Source: a virus. Taken from it: DNA of 22,836 nucleotides. The notes under the pieces were generated by a model. The model was not told the origin of the DNA. It saw only the letters and a list, made by a program, of their open reading frames with translations, and searched no databases. This document shows positions 13,983 through 22,185 of this stretch, one piece after another (within the stretch, counting starts at the first letter, position 1; every line of letters begins with the position of its first letter). The stretch spans positions 1 to 22,836 of the IMG/VR virus record IMGVR_UViG_3300009370_000180. One strand, written 5' to 3'. A program made the translations under genes and the position numbers.

Positions 13983-14040
13983 TTTCTTGGGTTTTGTTAT
14001 ACTTAGGATTGTTGCTGTTGAGTTTTCGTTTTTTAGTCAT
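13909..14040 (-). CDS. Possible small basic protein overlapping DUF5675 gene (43 aa)
   Basis: ATG at 14040 follows the stop of the membrane protein gene with no gap (TAA then ATG). The product starts MTKKRKLNSNNPKYNKTQES, is rich in Lys, and ends in TAA at 13909. It overlaps the DUF5675 start by 74 bases in another frame, which is unusual here. Without it about 58 bases would be non-coding. Plausible but unproven. Confidence 0.4.
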   Translation of the reverse strand: MTKKRKLNSNNPKYNKTQESDVKVRKEFVKEVKGCKIYKTYYL

Positions 14041-14196
14041 TTATTTTTTTTTGAATTTTACAAATTTATAAATAGTAAAACATATTGCTAATATTAAAGA
14101 AAAGAAAGTTAGCAATTCATTAGCTTCTACTAATGATACTCCAATAGCTGAACCGTTAGCTATTCCTACTTGTAGTGTGTCTTTTAGGTCTGTCAT
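14041..14196 (-). CDS. Small single-pass membrane protein, holin candidate (51 aa)
   Basis: The N-terminal ~25 residues are polar/amphipathic (MTDLKDTLQVGIANGSAIGV). One transmembrane segment follows (about 28-46, ELLTFFSLILAICFTIYKF) and a basic tail KFKKK. This layout is typical of the smallest phage holins or of membrane anchors near phage lysis genes. It lies just upstream of the DUF5675 gene. Confidence 0.6.
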   Translation of the reverse strand: MTDLKDTLQVGIANGSAIGVSLVEANELLTFFSLILAICFTIYKFVKFKKK

Positions 14197-14278
14197 TATT
14201 ATTTTTATTTAGCTTAGTTTCCAAGTAGGACTTTAGCTTAGTTATATTCTGTGGTTTTGTTTTATAGTGTTTCTTCAT
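14156..14278 (-). CDS. Small basic protein (40 aa)
   Basis: The ATG at 14278 overlaps the TAA of the DUF6712 gene (TAATG). The product starts MKKHYKTKPQNITKLKSYLE and is very rich in Lys, Asn and Arg. It overlaps the start of the membrane protein gene by 41 bases. The coupled start favours translation; function unknown. Confidence 0.45.
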   Translation of the reverse strand: MKKHYKTKPQNITKLKSYLETKLNKNNNDRPKRHTTSRNS

Positions 14279-14850
14279 TAATCTCCTGCGCTTAAAAAAT
14301 CTCTTAGTGTTAATTTAGTTCCTCGTCTTACTGGTCTTTCAAGGTTCATTCCATTATAGTAGGCATTAGGATCAGGGCTGATATCTGCACCAGAATTGGT
14401 ATTGTATTCAGGAAAGCTAGATGTATTATTTCTAACATAATCTATCATTCTTTCGGTATAATATTCAGCCGTATTTCTTACTTCTTCTCTAAGGTGTTGT
14501 GCTTCTTCTGTACTTAAAGCAGTTCCAGTTTCTGATGTCTTAGAATAAATATTGCCATTCTCGATTTTAAATCTTAAAAATGGAACAGCGTGGTAAAATG
14601 CCCAGTTAGGAAGCATATCCCCTATATAAGTATCAACTAAAGTTTCATAAGCTTCATTTCCAACATCCCCAATAGTTCCTGCCGTTATTAAGTCTTTAAG
14701 TTTTTGTGTTAAGTCCGTGCCTAGTTTTGGCTCCACATAAAGTTTCTGTGCCTGTCTTACATACGGTAAGAGCAAATCAGTAGAAACATTTAAATTGATT
14801 GCTGTGCTATCTTTTAGCTTAGCTTCTGATACAAATAATACGTATGCCAT
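14278..14850 (-). CDS. DUF6712 protein, head-tail connector candidate
   Basis: A 190-residue protein. It begins MAYVLFVSEAKLKDSTAINL, then DLLLPYVRQAQKLYVEPKLG and TDLTQKLKDLI, a helical pattern seen in DUF6712 proteins of Bacteroidota phages. By size and helical content these resemble gp6-like connector proteins that sit below the portal. It follows the portal gene by two bases. The connector role is inferred from position and fold type. Confidence 0.65.
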   Translation of the reverse strand: MAYVLFVSEAKLKDSTAINLNVSTDLLLPYVRQAQKLYVEPKLGTDLTQKLKDLITAGTIGDVGNEAYETLVDTYIGDMLPNWAFYHAVPFLRFKIENGNIYSKTSETGTALSTEEAQHLREEVRNTAEYYTERMIDYVRNNTSSFPEYNTNSGADISPDPNAYYNGMNLERPVRRGTKLTLRDFLSAGD

Positions 14851-14852
14851 AG

Positions 14853-16727
14853 TTATCTTGGTTCTAAAAATCCTTCGTTCTTCATAGTCTTAGGTGCTCT
14901 TGCGACTAGATTATCATTTCTTTTAATTGTAAATCCTTCACTTCTTGCTTTTGTTGCAGATACGATTTTATCTGTTGTAATGTTATCAGGATAGACTACA
15001 AAATCCTCATCACTTGCAGGTGCTTTAAAAATCACACGCTTCCAATAATGATGGCAGTTTCCACCGCCCTTGTAAAGCCATATAGAATAAGTTGCTGCGC
15101 CACGTGGCCCCCAACCTTTATTAACAGGTTTAGTTCCCATATTAATGATGTTTTCTTTTCTATATATTTTTTTAGATTTCATCATTAACTTACAAAAATC
15201 TCTTGTTTCTCCTTCTTGGCTTAAAGATTTATTTTTAGTATAAACATATCTTACTTTGTAAAAAGCATTTTCTTTTTTATTTAATCCATCTTGCTCACTT
15301 CTAGTATTAGGAGTAGCTCTACCTGTTGAAACAAAATCAAATTTTTCACTTGCTACTTTATTAAGTTCAGCTTCAAAATCAAAGTCTTGATGCTCTCCAT
15401 CTACAATCTCATCATCAATCATTTCCCACCCTTCAGGAATATCCTCACCAAATTCTTCAATAAAAGATTCTAATTCTGTCTTTTCTACTTTAGCTAACTT
15501 CACATCTTGTTCTACTGTATCTTCTCCATCTAAAGGTTCAAGCCCTAATTCTTCTCTAATTTCATCCGTAGTCATTACCTCACGTATAGTTTTAGAATCA
15601 AATTGTACTGTAATAGGTTTTAACTGAACAAAATTTACAGGCATATCCATTTGATTTACTTGAAAGATCTTTCTAAGCTGCTTTACTAATTGGTCTTGGA
15701 ATGGCTTAATCACCGTATTTAGATAAAAGTTTGCAGCGTTTATAAGCTCATCTGTATTGCTTGAGAACCCATTAGTACTGTCAATGCCCATAAGTGTCTT
15801 AGAAGTCACCCTATGGCCTGAGAGGATGTTGCTAGTCAATAGTTCTTGGAGTGCCAAATAACTCTTGTCTAAATCACTTGTGCTTATTGGTGTTACTTCA
15901 GGTGTTCTTGTTTTATCATCTGAGAACGTAAGTACAAATTTTCCTGCGTTGGTTTCTGAACAAAACTTGTCAGTAAGACTTTGTTCTATTTGCATCCTTT
16001 CTTCTTGTGTCGGGATGCCATTAGCAAAAGATATCATAAAAGATCCGGCAAAGCCATTAGATATATTGTTGAGGTGATACTCAGATACTCTTGAATCAAT
16101 TAAAGCCCAGTTATTACAACTAACGTAGTCAGGTGTAAAATAAGAGTTCATATTAGGACTATAAAGCCCTGAGTACATAATTTGATTTGCTGATGTTCTA
16201 TCATTTGTATTAAAGGCAGGAACATAATAAGGTTTGTGCTGTCTTGTATTACTCCAATCACTTGATATATAATAACCAGTAGTTTTGCCAAATTCATCAG
16301 GTCTTGCACATCTAATCTTTTCTGCTGCTACGTGATAGATTTCAGCAATTTGTGTCCTGTCTTTGCTCCAAACAATGTTTAAGGCAAAAGCTCCTTGAAG
16401 TTTAAAGTCAAAAGATAGTTTTTTAATAACCTCGTGCAAACTTTCATTTCCATTTGCTCTATTAATAAAGTTTTCTAGTTTAACTCTAGCTTCTAAATCT
16501 CTATCATCTTCATCCTCTATGATAAGTGCTTCACCTGCAATCATTTCCGCAGTGGCGTTGATAATAGCTGCCGATATACTACTAGAATAGTATAAGTCAA
16601 TTAAGAATTGAGGATAGAGGTTTCGCCAATTATCTGTTCCATATTCTATCCAATCTCTACCTCTTACTTCTTGTATAACAGGTGATGTGCTAGTTTCTAG
16701 ATTAATATTAATTATGTTATCTTTCAT
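14853..16727 (-). CDS. Portal protein with extra C-terminal Cys/His domain
   Basis: A 624-residue protein. Residues ~1-430 fit a phage portal (RDWIEYGTDNWRNLYPQFLI near the start, conserved middle NNISNGFAGSFMISFANG, and IKPFQDQLVKQLRKIFQV before the clip/crown region). The dodecameric portal is the DNA channel and docking site for terminase. An acidic linker (about 425-470) is followed by a second domain with RDFC at 509-512, then Tyr/Asn-rich YRKENIINMG, GWGPRGAATYSIWLYKGGGN and CHHYW (Cys558, His559-560). This resembles the Cys/His pattern of MuF-like or other morphogenesis proteins and is unusual on a portal. The portal lies downstream of the capsid genes rather than next to the terminase. 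Confidence 0.85.
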   Translation of the reverse strand: MKDNIININLETSTSPVIQEVRGRDWIEYGTDNWRNLYPQFLIDLYYSSSISAAIINATAEMIAGEALIIEDEDDRDLEARVKLENFINRANGNESLHEVIKKLSFDFKLQGAFALNIVWSKDRTQIAEIYHVAAEKIRCARPDEFGKTTGYYISSDWSNTRQHKPYYVPAFNTNDRTSANQIMYSGLYSPNMNSYFTPDYVSCNNWALIDSRVSEYHLNNISNGFAGSFMISFANGIPTQEERMQIEQSLTDKFCSETNAGKFVLTFSDDKTRTPEVTPISTSDLDKSYLALQELLTSNILSGHRVTSKTLMGIDSTNGFSSNTDELINAANFYLNTVIKPFQDQLVKQLRKIFQVNQMDMPVNFVQLKPITVQFDSKTIREVMTTDEIREELGLEPLDGEDTVEQDVKLAKVEKTELESFIEEFGEDIPEGWEMIDDEIVDGEHQDFDFEAELNKVASEKFDFVSTGRATPNTRSEQDGLNKKENAFYKVRYVYTKNKSLSQEGETRDFCKLMMKSKKIYRKENIINMGTKPVNKGWGPRGAATYSIWLYKGGGNCHHYWKRVIFKAPASDEDFVVYPDNITTDKIVSATKARSEGFTIKRNDNLVARAPKTMKNEGFLEPR

Positions 16728-16742
16728 ATTTTATTTTTTTAT

Positions 16743-17474
16743 TTACAATGTCCTTAAATATGCTATCATATCTGATAACTCAGTAGCAGTTAAAGCAGTA
16801 TTAAAGTAAGTTAAGTGTCTTATTAATCCGTTTAAGTTTTGCGCATCATCATTCCAAGACCCTACTGTTTCAGCTTCAAATGTATCGCTATCTGTTCCTG
16901 ATCCCCAAACCACACTATCAAGTCCATCACCATCTACTGTTACTGTTACTGTGCCACTAGCTCGTGTTAATATAATAGTGTACCATTTATCATAAGACAA
17001 TGTATTAGAGCCATTTGTTATGCTTAATTCAGCAGTACCACCCGCTCTAAAAGCAAAAGTATTATCATCTTCTATTTCAAATACATTTTGATTAGATTTC
17101 CCTAAAAGTCCATCTTGATTAGGAGTTGCTATTGTATAAACACTAAAGACAAAAGAAAAATCTGCTGCTGCCGATAAAGGAGTTGTAAATTCATAAAATT
17201 TGTTGTCATTTATATTAACTGCCATTTTACCGTTATTCCACAAAGGTTTGTTCCAATTTTGAGCATTGTCTAATAAATTACTCCCCACTTGTGATTGCCA
17301 AGTTATTTTATCAGTATTAACAAAGTCATCAGGGTCTGTTTCTCCATCTTGATTTTCTAAACCTGCTAAATTCTTATACCATAACTGTAAAGAACTAATA
17401 TCAGTTGGAGCAAATGCTGCACTGCCTGTTGGTTTTGGTGAACCTAAATTTAATCCTAGTTTTAATGCTAACAT
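16743..17474 (-). CDS. LamG/concanavalin A-like structural protein (243 aa)
   Basis: From about residue 25 to the end it looks like one jelly-roll LamG domain: ISSLQLWYKN at the start, then AADFSFVFSVYTI, WYTIILTRASGTVTVTVDGD and LIRHLTYFNTALTATELSDM at the end, the usual closing strand and helix. The N-terminus (LALKLGLNLGSPKPTG) is low complexity. Phage LamG proteins are typically carbohydrate-binding decorations of head or tail. It lies between the 91-residue protein and the portal, and is separate from the larger LamG protein upstream. Confidence 0.75.
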   Translation of the reverse strand: MLALKLGLNLGSPKPTGSAAFAPTDISSLQLWYKNLAGLENQDGETDPDDFVNTDKITWQSQVGSNLLDNAQNWNKPLWNNGKMAVNINDNKFYEFTTPLSAAADFSFVFSVYTIATPNQDGLLGKSNQNVFEIEDDNTFAFRAGGTAELSITNGSNTLSYDKWYTIILTRASGTVTVTVDGDGLDSVVWGSGTDSDTFEAETVGSWNDDAQNLNGLIRHLTYFNTALTATELSDMIAYLRTL

Positions 17475-17477
17475 ATC

Positions 17478-17753
17478 TTATGTAGTTGGACCTTCGTTAT
17501 AACAAATAGCTACTCCGCTAGTTAAAGTTATATCTGTTACGTTAAGAAATAACGATGTTCCTGCACTAAAAGTCGTTTGCAGACCTGCTTCTGCAACACC
17601 TGCTACTTTTAACACAGAGACTGCTGTTTCAACAGGAAAGTTTACACAGTAAAAGTCTTTGCTAGTAACTCCAACTGCTCCTGATAAAATTTCTGTTCCT
17701 GGATTTTTACCTAATTGTTCTGCTAATAATTGTTGTACATTTTCTATTGCCAT
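17478..17753 (-). CDS. Small structural protein between two LamG genes (91 aa)
   Basis: Not recognised. Predicted mostly beta with a helical N-terminus (IENVQQLLAEQLGK). It ends three bases before the second LamG gene. By size and place it could be a capsid decoration or LamG anchor protein. The leader is almost pure A/T (about 28 bases), typical of Bacteroidota starts. Function inferred from context. Confidence 0.5.
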   Translation of the reverse strand: MAIENVQQLLAEQLGKNPGTEILSGAVGVTSKDFYCVNFPVETAVSVLKVAGVAEAGLQTTFSAGTSLFLNVTDITLTSGVAICYNEGPTT

Positions 17754-17781
17754 TTTTTTTAATTTTTTTAATTTTTATTTT

Positions 17782-19020
17782 TTAAGGAACAGTTGTTACA
17801 ATACTTGTTGAAGTTAAAGCTCCTTCCATTGTTCCATCATTACTATTTAAACTTGCATCAGGAATTGTAGGGAATGAAGATTGACCATTAGGATCACCCA
17901 TTCTCCAATAACCCACTAACCCTGCTAGGGAAGAAACATCAGCAGGTGCTCCGCTATTATAAAGTGCTGTGATTTCACCTGCTGTTTTAGTAGTGTTAAA
18001 TAAACTAAACTCATCAATGAATCCATCATAATAATTCCTGCTAGCACCTGTAACTAGCTTCGCATTTCCCACTGTAAGCTCTCCATTAGCACCGCCTGTT
18101 GGATTGTTTGTATAATTAAAAGTTCCTGTTGCTCCTGCCCCTAGAACCCCGTTCAGGTATAATTTATAAGTCTTAGCTGTTGTATCTCTAACAAGACCTA
18201 AATGGTACCAAGTATTCGTGCTTGCCATTGTATTGAAATATTGTTTTTCAAATATACCTGCGCCATATTCGTGTCCTATCTGAAATTGCATTGAACTTGG
18301 TGCTGACCCCCCAACGGCTATATAATAAAGTGCGTTGTCTGCCTCTGCTGTTCCTGCCGTTCCCACAGATAATAAATGATTCCCATTAAACGCATCAAGT
18401 GATGTTGTATTTATCCACATACTTATAGTCATATCACCTGATAATCTAAGTGCAGCGTTATTCCCCATATTTACCGAACCACCAACAGCAGGCATAACAA
18501 CTGAAGGGAAGTCAATAGAGAATTTGTTTTCCCAAACGGGTGTACCACCATAATATATGTAATTTGTTGCAGTAGGTGCTTCTCTTTCAATATATTGTAC
18601 TTGCTCTGTTCCTGCTTTTTCATCTACATACATCTTACCTTTAGTTACCAATCCCTGAACAACTCCATTATCATTATCAACAGGTAACACATCTATTTCA
18701 GTTGTTGGTGCTTTATCCAATTCTAGACTTACTGTTCCTATCCAACTTACTTCATACACTTCATACTTCCAATACCCTGCGGGTAAAAAATTAATTCTAC
18801 CTAAAAATACATTTTTCGTAGTATTGTAGTCAAACGTAAATTTTGTATATCTCTCATATATAGTTTCAGTAGCACCATAAGCGTATTGCACAGACTTATC
18901 ACTATCATTTGTGAATTTTAATAAATGCCTAATTTGAGTGCTAGCAACTGATGTATCAATTCTATTATCCTCAGTTTGTAAGTAGGTAGTTAGATTAGTT
19001 TGTGTGATTGCTTGTATCAT
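17782..19020 (-). CDS. LamG-domain virion protein (412 aa)
   Basis: The N-terminal ~155 residues form an unassigned beta-rich domain (TSVASTQIRHLLKFTNDSDK, FLGRINFLPAGYWKYEVYE), probably for virion attachment. Residues ~160-395 form a LamG/concanavalin A-like domain: GNNAALRLSGDMTISMWINT, WYHLGLVRDTTAKTYKLYLN and YYDGFIDEFSLFNTTKTAGE are the classic strands. It may bind sugars on the host surface or on particles. It starts at ATG 19020, five bases after a late promoter-like element, and is separated from the tail-tube candidate by a terminator. Confidence 0.75.
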   Translation of the reverse strand: MIQAITQTNLTTYLQTEDNRIDTSVASTQIRHLLKFTNDSDKSVQYAYGATETIYERYTKFTFDYNTTKNVFLGRINFLPAGYWKYEVYEVSWIGTVSLELDKAPTTEIDVLPVDNDNGVVQGLVTKGKMYVDEKAGTEQVQYIEREAPTATNYIYYGGTPVWENKFSIDFPSVVMPAVGGSVNMGNNAALRLSGDMTISMWINTTSLDAFNGNHLLSVGTAGTAEADNALYYIAVGGSAPSSMQFQIGHEYGAGIFEKQYFNTMASTNTWYHLGLVRDTTAKTYKLYLNGVLGAGATGTFNYTNNPTGGANGELTVGNAKLVTGASRNYYDGFIDEFSLFNTTKTAGEITALYNSGAPADVSSLAGLVGYWRMGDPNGQSSFPTIPDASLNSNDGTMEGALTSTSIVTTVP

Positions 19021-19025
19021 CCTAC

Positions 19026-19055
19026 TATATAATAGAAATAAGTCTTTTTTATTTG
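19026..19055 (-). promoter_or_regulatory. Late promoter-like element B
   Basis: The minus strand reads CAAAT (19055-19051), 14 bases, then TCTATTATATA (19036-19026), ending five bases before the LamG ATG. It sits immediately after the terminator of the upstream gene, the expected place for a new transcription start. Confidence 0.6.
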
Positions 19056-19087
19056 CTATAAAAGAAAAGAGGGCTAAAAAGCCCTCT
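19056..19087 (-). terminator. Rho-independent terminator after tail-tube candidate
   Basis: On the minus strand, AGAGGGCT (19087-19080) pairs perfectly with AGCCCTCT (19075-19068) around a TTTT loop. It is followed by TTTCTTTTATAG (19067-19056), a U-rich release tract. It lies 32 bases after the stop at 19120. Confidence 0.85.
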
Positions 19088-19119
19088 AATCAAGAAATAT
19101 ATGAAAACTACTAATAAGA

Positions 19120-19701
19120 TTATGAAGTAGTAGGGAATGTTGCTGCCTCATTGATAAAGCCAGTTTGATCCCACGGATTTGTAGTATAATCTTCTAAGAA
19201 AGCGAAAGGAATTGCCTCCATTCCATCAAAGGTCAGAGTGTAACCATTTCTGTCCCCCCAGGAAGCTCCGCTATCCATTGTACCTGCGTTTAATTCCATT
19301 CCATTAGCCATTCCTAATGCAATAAACACATCGTGTCCATTTGTTAGTTGTTGATTTAATTGAGCAAAAATTCTCACTTTTGTAGCGCCCAATAATTTTA
19401 TTTCGTTTTGATCTTCTTTTGTCAATCTATTTAACATTATGTTAACAGTTGGAGTGTAGTAGATAGTCCCATTTTCACGACTACCAACAATGGTATCAGT
19501 AACACTAGCTACTCCAAGTGGCATAACATATTCATAAATTGTGGTAGAGTTCCAATCAATTGCATCAATTTCTAAAGGGTTTGATCCATCATAAGTATAA
19601 GATACATCTGGATCATATACTGAGAAAAATATTTTTTTTACTCCCCCTGATATTCTATTACAATCAAGTCCTCTACCCCGTGTAAGTGCTGTACAAGCCA
19701 T
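19120..19701 (-). CDS. Putative major tail tube protein (193 aa)
   Basis: It begins MACTALTRGRGLDCNRISGG, then VKKIFFSVYDPDVSYTYDG, and contains VTDTIVGSRENGTIYYTPTV followed by NRLTKEDQNEIKLLGATKV. A mostly beta protein of ~190 residues with this place (directly after the capsid gene, flanked by a hairpin and a strong terminator) fits an abundant virion protein, most likely the tail tube subunit. A head decoration or head-closure protein is the alternative. The short A-rich leader follows a hairpin at 19730-19749. Confidence 0.6.
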   Translation of the reverse strand: MACTALTRGRGLDCNRISGGVKKIFFSVYDPDVSYTYDGSNPLEIDAIDWNSTTIYEYVMPLGVASVTDTIVGSRENGTIYYTPTVNIMLNRLTKEDQNEIKLLGATKVRIFAQLNQQLTNGHDVFIALGMANGMELNAGTMDSGASWGDRNGYTLTFDGMEAIPFAFLEDYTTNPWDQTGFINEAATFPTTS

Positions 19702-19729
19702 AGTTATTTTATTTTTTAAGGTTAAAGGA

Positions 19730-19749
19730 GTGAGTGCCTAAGCACCCAC
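19730..19749 (-). terminator. Hairpin after the major capsid gene
   Basis: On the minus strand, GTGGGTGC pairs with GCACTCAC (8 pairs, one G-U) around TTAG. The following tract, TCCTTTAACCTT, is only moderately U-rich, so it is probably a partial terminator or an RNA stabiliser between capsid and tail-tube genes. Confidence 0.6.
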
Positions 19750-19764
19750 TTCTTGTAATTATTA

Positions 19765-20688
19765 TTACGATACTCTTACGATATCTGCTCCAACTCCTGT
19801 TTGAACTCCTGCAGAATATCTTGCAACTACTCTTAGGTTATCACTTCCGTCTAAAGCTGACATATCTAAAAGTTGGATTCTAGTTTGGTCGCTTAGAAGG
19901 TCTGTACCAAAGAACATATTTGATCTCTGTGCAATTACTAACTCATCATTCCCCATTCCATTACACGGTGCTAATTTAAACCCTTGGAATAAAGGTCTGT
20001 AGTCGCCATTCATTTGATAAGCATTTACATATCCTAATGTAGATACAGCACCTATATACATTTGATAAGAAGTTGGTGACAGATAAATATGTAAATCTTC
20101 TTTTCCGTATAAAGCATCTGAAACAGAATCAACTCCTGCTTGTAAGTTAGATATGATGTTGGCTGCTGTAAATGGTGAAGCTGCTGCTGCAGTTTGAACA
20201 ACTGTTCCATCAACACCTGGAAGTAATAATCCTACTGCACCCGTAACCATTCCTGTAAATTCTCCTGAGTTAGCAGTGTTTCCTGTCCATATACATTTTT
20301 CTGTGTTAGAAGCTATAATCTCACCTATGTAAGATATGATATAATCTTCAAAAGTTGCTGATGGATTTCCACCTGCTCCTGCTCTCATTTCAAGAGCTTC
20401 CCAAGATTCTAGTAAGTTTTCCTTACAAATATCTAAGTTGACCATAACGTTTTTAGGTTCGATGGTTTTTTCAGTTAATGCTAAGGTTGTTCCTGCATTT
20501 TCTGTAAAATCACAAATTGCATCGTGAACCATTGAAGTTCCTTCGATTCTTGTGATATTAGATTTGTACTTTACGTTCTCCATCATTGTAAAGTAGTCTA
20601 ACGAATTAACTTGTTGCAAAGCTGCTGAGATATAAAATCCAGCACTCTTTCCGTTAAAGTTTGGTTGTGTTACTGTTGGTAAAGGCAT
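19765..20688 (-). CDS. Major capsid protein
   Basis: A 307-residue protein directly downstream of protease and scaffold genes, the usual head-gene order. Features include PKNVMVNLDICKENLLESWE, EDYIISYIGEIIASNTEKCI, LYGKEDLHIYLSPTSYQMY and a C-terminal beta segment LRVVARYSAGVQTGVGADI, all of which fit an HK97-fold coat protein with E-loop, P and A domains. The size matches a mature coat; no long delta domain is present because a separate scaffold is encoded. The leader is a long A/T tract and a hairpin follows the gene. Confidence 0.85.
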   Translation of the reverse strand: MPLPTVTQPNFNGKSAGFYISAALQQVNSLDYFTMMENVKYKSNITRIEGTSMVHDAICDFTENAGTTLALTEKTIEPKNVMVNLDICKENLLESWEALEMRAGAGGNPSATFEDYIISYIGEIIASNTEKCIWTGNTANSGEFTGMVTGAVGLLLPGVDGTVVQTAAAASPFTAANIISNLQAGVDSVSDALYGKEDLHIYLSPTSYQMYIGAVSTLGYVNAYQMNGDYRPLFQGFKLAPCNGMGNDELVIAQRSNMFFGTDLLSDQTRIQLLDMSALDGSDNLRVVARYSAGVQTGVGADIVRVS

Positions 20689-20719
20689 AATTTATTTATT
20701 TTTATTTATATTTATGTTT

Positions 20720-21421
20720 TTATTTATTTGATAATGCAAAAAGGATCTTTTCCCTTTTAGACATTTTATTTAAGTTAGCTCTACTTAATTTAGGTTTTTC
20801 ATCACTGCTAAATTTATTTGTATTTATTGGGCTATCAGCAGGACTTGCTGCTAATTCCGTTTTTAGTTTTTCGTTTTCAGCTTTTAATGCTTCAATTTCT
20901 TCTGATGAAAATTCTTTTACTTCTGTTGTTTTAATAGTCTTAGGATTTGTAGAAGGTTCAACAACTTCTTCAGTCATTTCTTCTACTTCATCATCACCAC
21001 CTTCTTTATCTCTTTTAAGATCAGCTACTGCATCTTCTAAGTTTTTGATTCGCTTTTCCATTCCTGCCCAATCATCAACTGCTACTTCATCATCATCTTC
21101 ACCTCTATCTTCACCTAGTTCTTCTTTTACTTCTTGTGAAGCTTCTTCTTTTTGTTCAGTTTCAGATTCAATAACTTCAGCAACTACGCCTTCTTCTTCA
21201 ACTCTAAAAGAAACGCCTGTGTCTGTTTTGTACGTTCCGATAGGTAAAAGGATTGTAGTTCCATCTTCCGTTAATACAGAGATATCTACCCCTGCTTCTA
21301 ATTCCTCAGCAGTAGAAACAAAGATTGTACCATCTTCGCTTTTCGCTTGCCAAGCTAATTTAACTTCTTCTTCGGCTTTGTTTAAGCCAAGTGCTACTAG
21401 TATTTGTTCTTTAATATCCAT
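20720..21421 (-). CDS. Capsid scaffold protein
   Basis: A 233-residue highly acidic protein. Residues ~85-155 are dominated by Glu and Asp, with a coiled coil near 118-138 (MEKRIKNLEDAVADLKRDK) and another near 175-195 (SEEIEALKAENEKLKTELAA). The C-terminus is short and basic (RANLNKMSKREKILFALSNK), the usual coat-binding helix. This architecture, and the location between protease and coat genes, is typical of a scaffold that directs prohead assembly and is later digested. Confidence 0.8.
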   Translation of the reverse strand: MDIKEQILVALGLNKAEEEVKLAWQAKSEDGTIFVSTAEELEAGVDISVLTEDGTTILLPIGTYKTDTGVSFRVEEEGVVAEVIESETEQKEEASQEVKEELGEDRGEDDDEVAVDDWAGMEKRIKNLEDAVADLKRDKEGGDDEVEEMTEEVVEPSTNPKTIKTTEVKEFSSEEIEALKAENEKLKTELAASPADSPINTNKFSSDEKPKLSRANLNKMSKREKILFALSNK

Positions 21422-21442
21422 AAGTTCTTTTTTAGGTTCTGT

Positions 21443-21472
21443 TATATAATAGATTTATTTTGATTTTATTTG
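21443..21472 (-). promoter_or_regulatory. Late promoter-like element C
   Basis: The minus strand reads CAAAT (21472-21468), 14 bases, TCTATTATATA (21453-21443). It overlaps the end of the protease gene (stop at 21455-21457) and leaves a 21-base leader before the scaffold ATG, longer than at the other copies. Confidence 0.55.
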
Positions 21473-22183
21473 ATTTTCGTTTATGATTTCATTTAAAGCT
21501 GATAGTATTTCTTCATCAGTTGGTACTTTTTCTGACATCTTTTCCATTTTGTCTGTAAAGTAACCTTCTATACTTAAGCCTTTAAGCTCTCCTGATTTTA
21601 TCTTTTCCCATAAGTCTTTGTTTTCAATTTTCATTTTTACAAACCAAGTCCCATTAGGTAGGTCAAATCCGTACATTTTAGACTTATCACTATCACCTTC
21701 TTTTATCCAACTCTCCACAGTTAGAACTCCTGACACTCTTTCGTTGTGTTCGTGAGTAGCTTTGTGATGATTGTTATGTCTTAAATATAACTCACTAGCT
21801 TTTCTAACTGTTTCAGGACTAAAATACACATAGTATTCTGAGTCAGTATTAGGATCATATCTGAAAATTTGCTTGTTAGGTATTAATGCAGGACTAACTA
21901 GCATTCGCTTTTCTTCATCTACTTTAGCAAAAGTTAAATTGTTTTTCTCCTTACCAAAGAACACAAAGTCTTGTTCTATTGCAGGTGCTGATACTAAACT
22001 TATAGCATCAATAGCTAATTCTTGACTATCATCATCAATTACCAACTCAACTATTGAGGTGGTTTTCATTTCTTCATAATGGTGGTCAGGATTTGCTTTT
22101 TGACATTCTTCTAGAGTATCATATTCACAAGCTCCTGTTTTACCCCATTTATATTTTCCATCTTTGCATTGAGTACACGGCAT
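21455..22183 (-). CDS. XkdF-like prohead protease
   Basis: A 242-residue protein of the XkdF type, predicted serine protease that processes the prohead. Key positions: a His cluster HNNHHKATHEHNE (136-148), Glu158-Ser-Trp (ESW), W180, and Ser204 in GELKGLSIEGYF (198-209), the probable nucleophile. The N-terminus holds a Cys motif (CTQC at 3-6 and KWGKTGACEYDTLEEC at 12-27), perhaps a small zinc or disulfide module. It precedes scaffold and coat genes as expected. Confidence 0.8.
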   Translation of the reverse strand: MPCTQCKDGKYKWGKTGACEYDTLEECQKANPDHHYEEMKTTSIVELVIDDDSQELAIDAISLVSAPAIEQDFVFFGKEKNNLTFAKVDEEKRMLVSPALIPNKQIFRYDPNTDSEYYVYFSPETVRKASELYLRHNNHHKATHEHNERVSGVLTVESWIKEGDSDKSKMYGFDLPNGTWFVKMKIENKDLWEKIKSGELKGLSIEGYFTDKMEKMSEKVPTDEEILSALNEIINENQIKSK

Positions 22184-22185
22184 AG

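Noticed and set aside
17754-19719. CCTTAAAAAATAAAA shared before the 91-residue and tail-tube candidate genes as a possible control motif
   Set aside because: It is mostly A/T tract, which is common in leaders of this genome, and one copy includes the stop codon of the previous gene.
21045-21449. 134-codon plus-strand frame opposite the scaffold gene, extremely Ser/Thr-rich
   Set aside because: It is the antisense of an Asp/Glu-rich coding stretch, which creates Ser-rich antisense frames.
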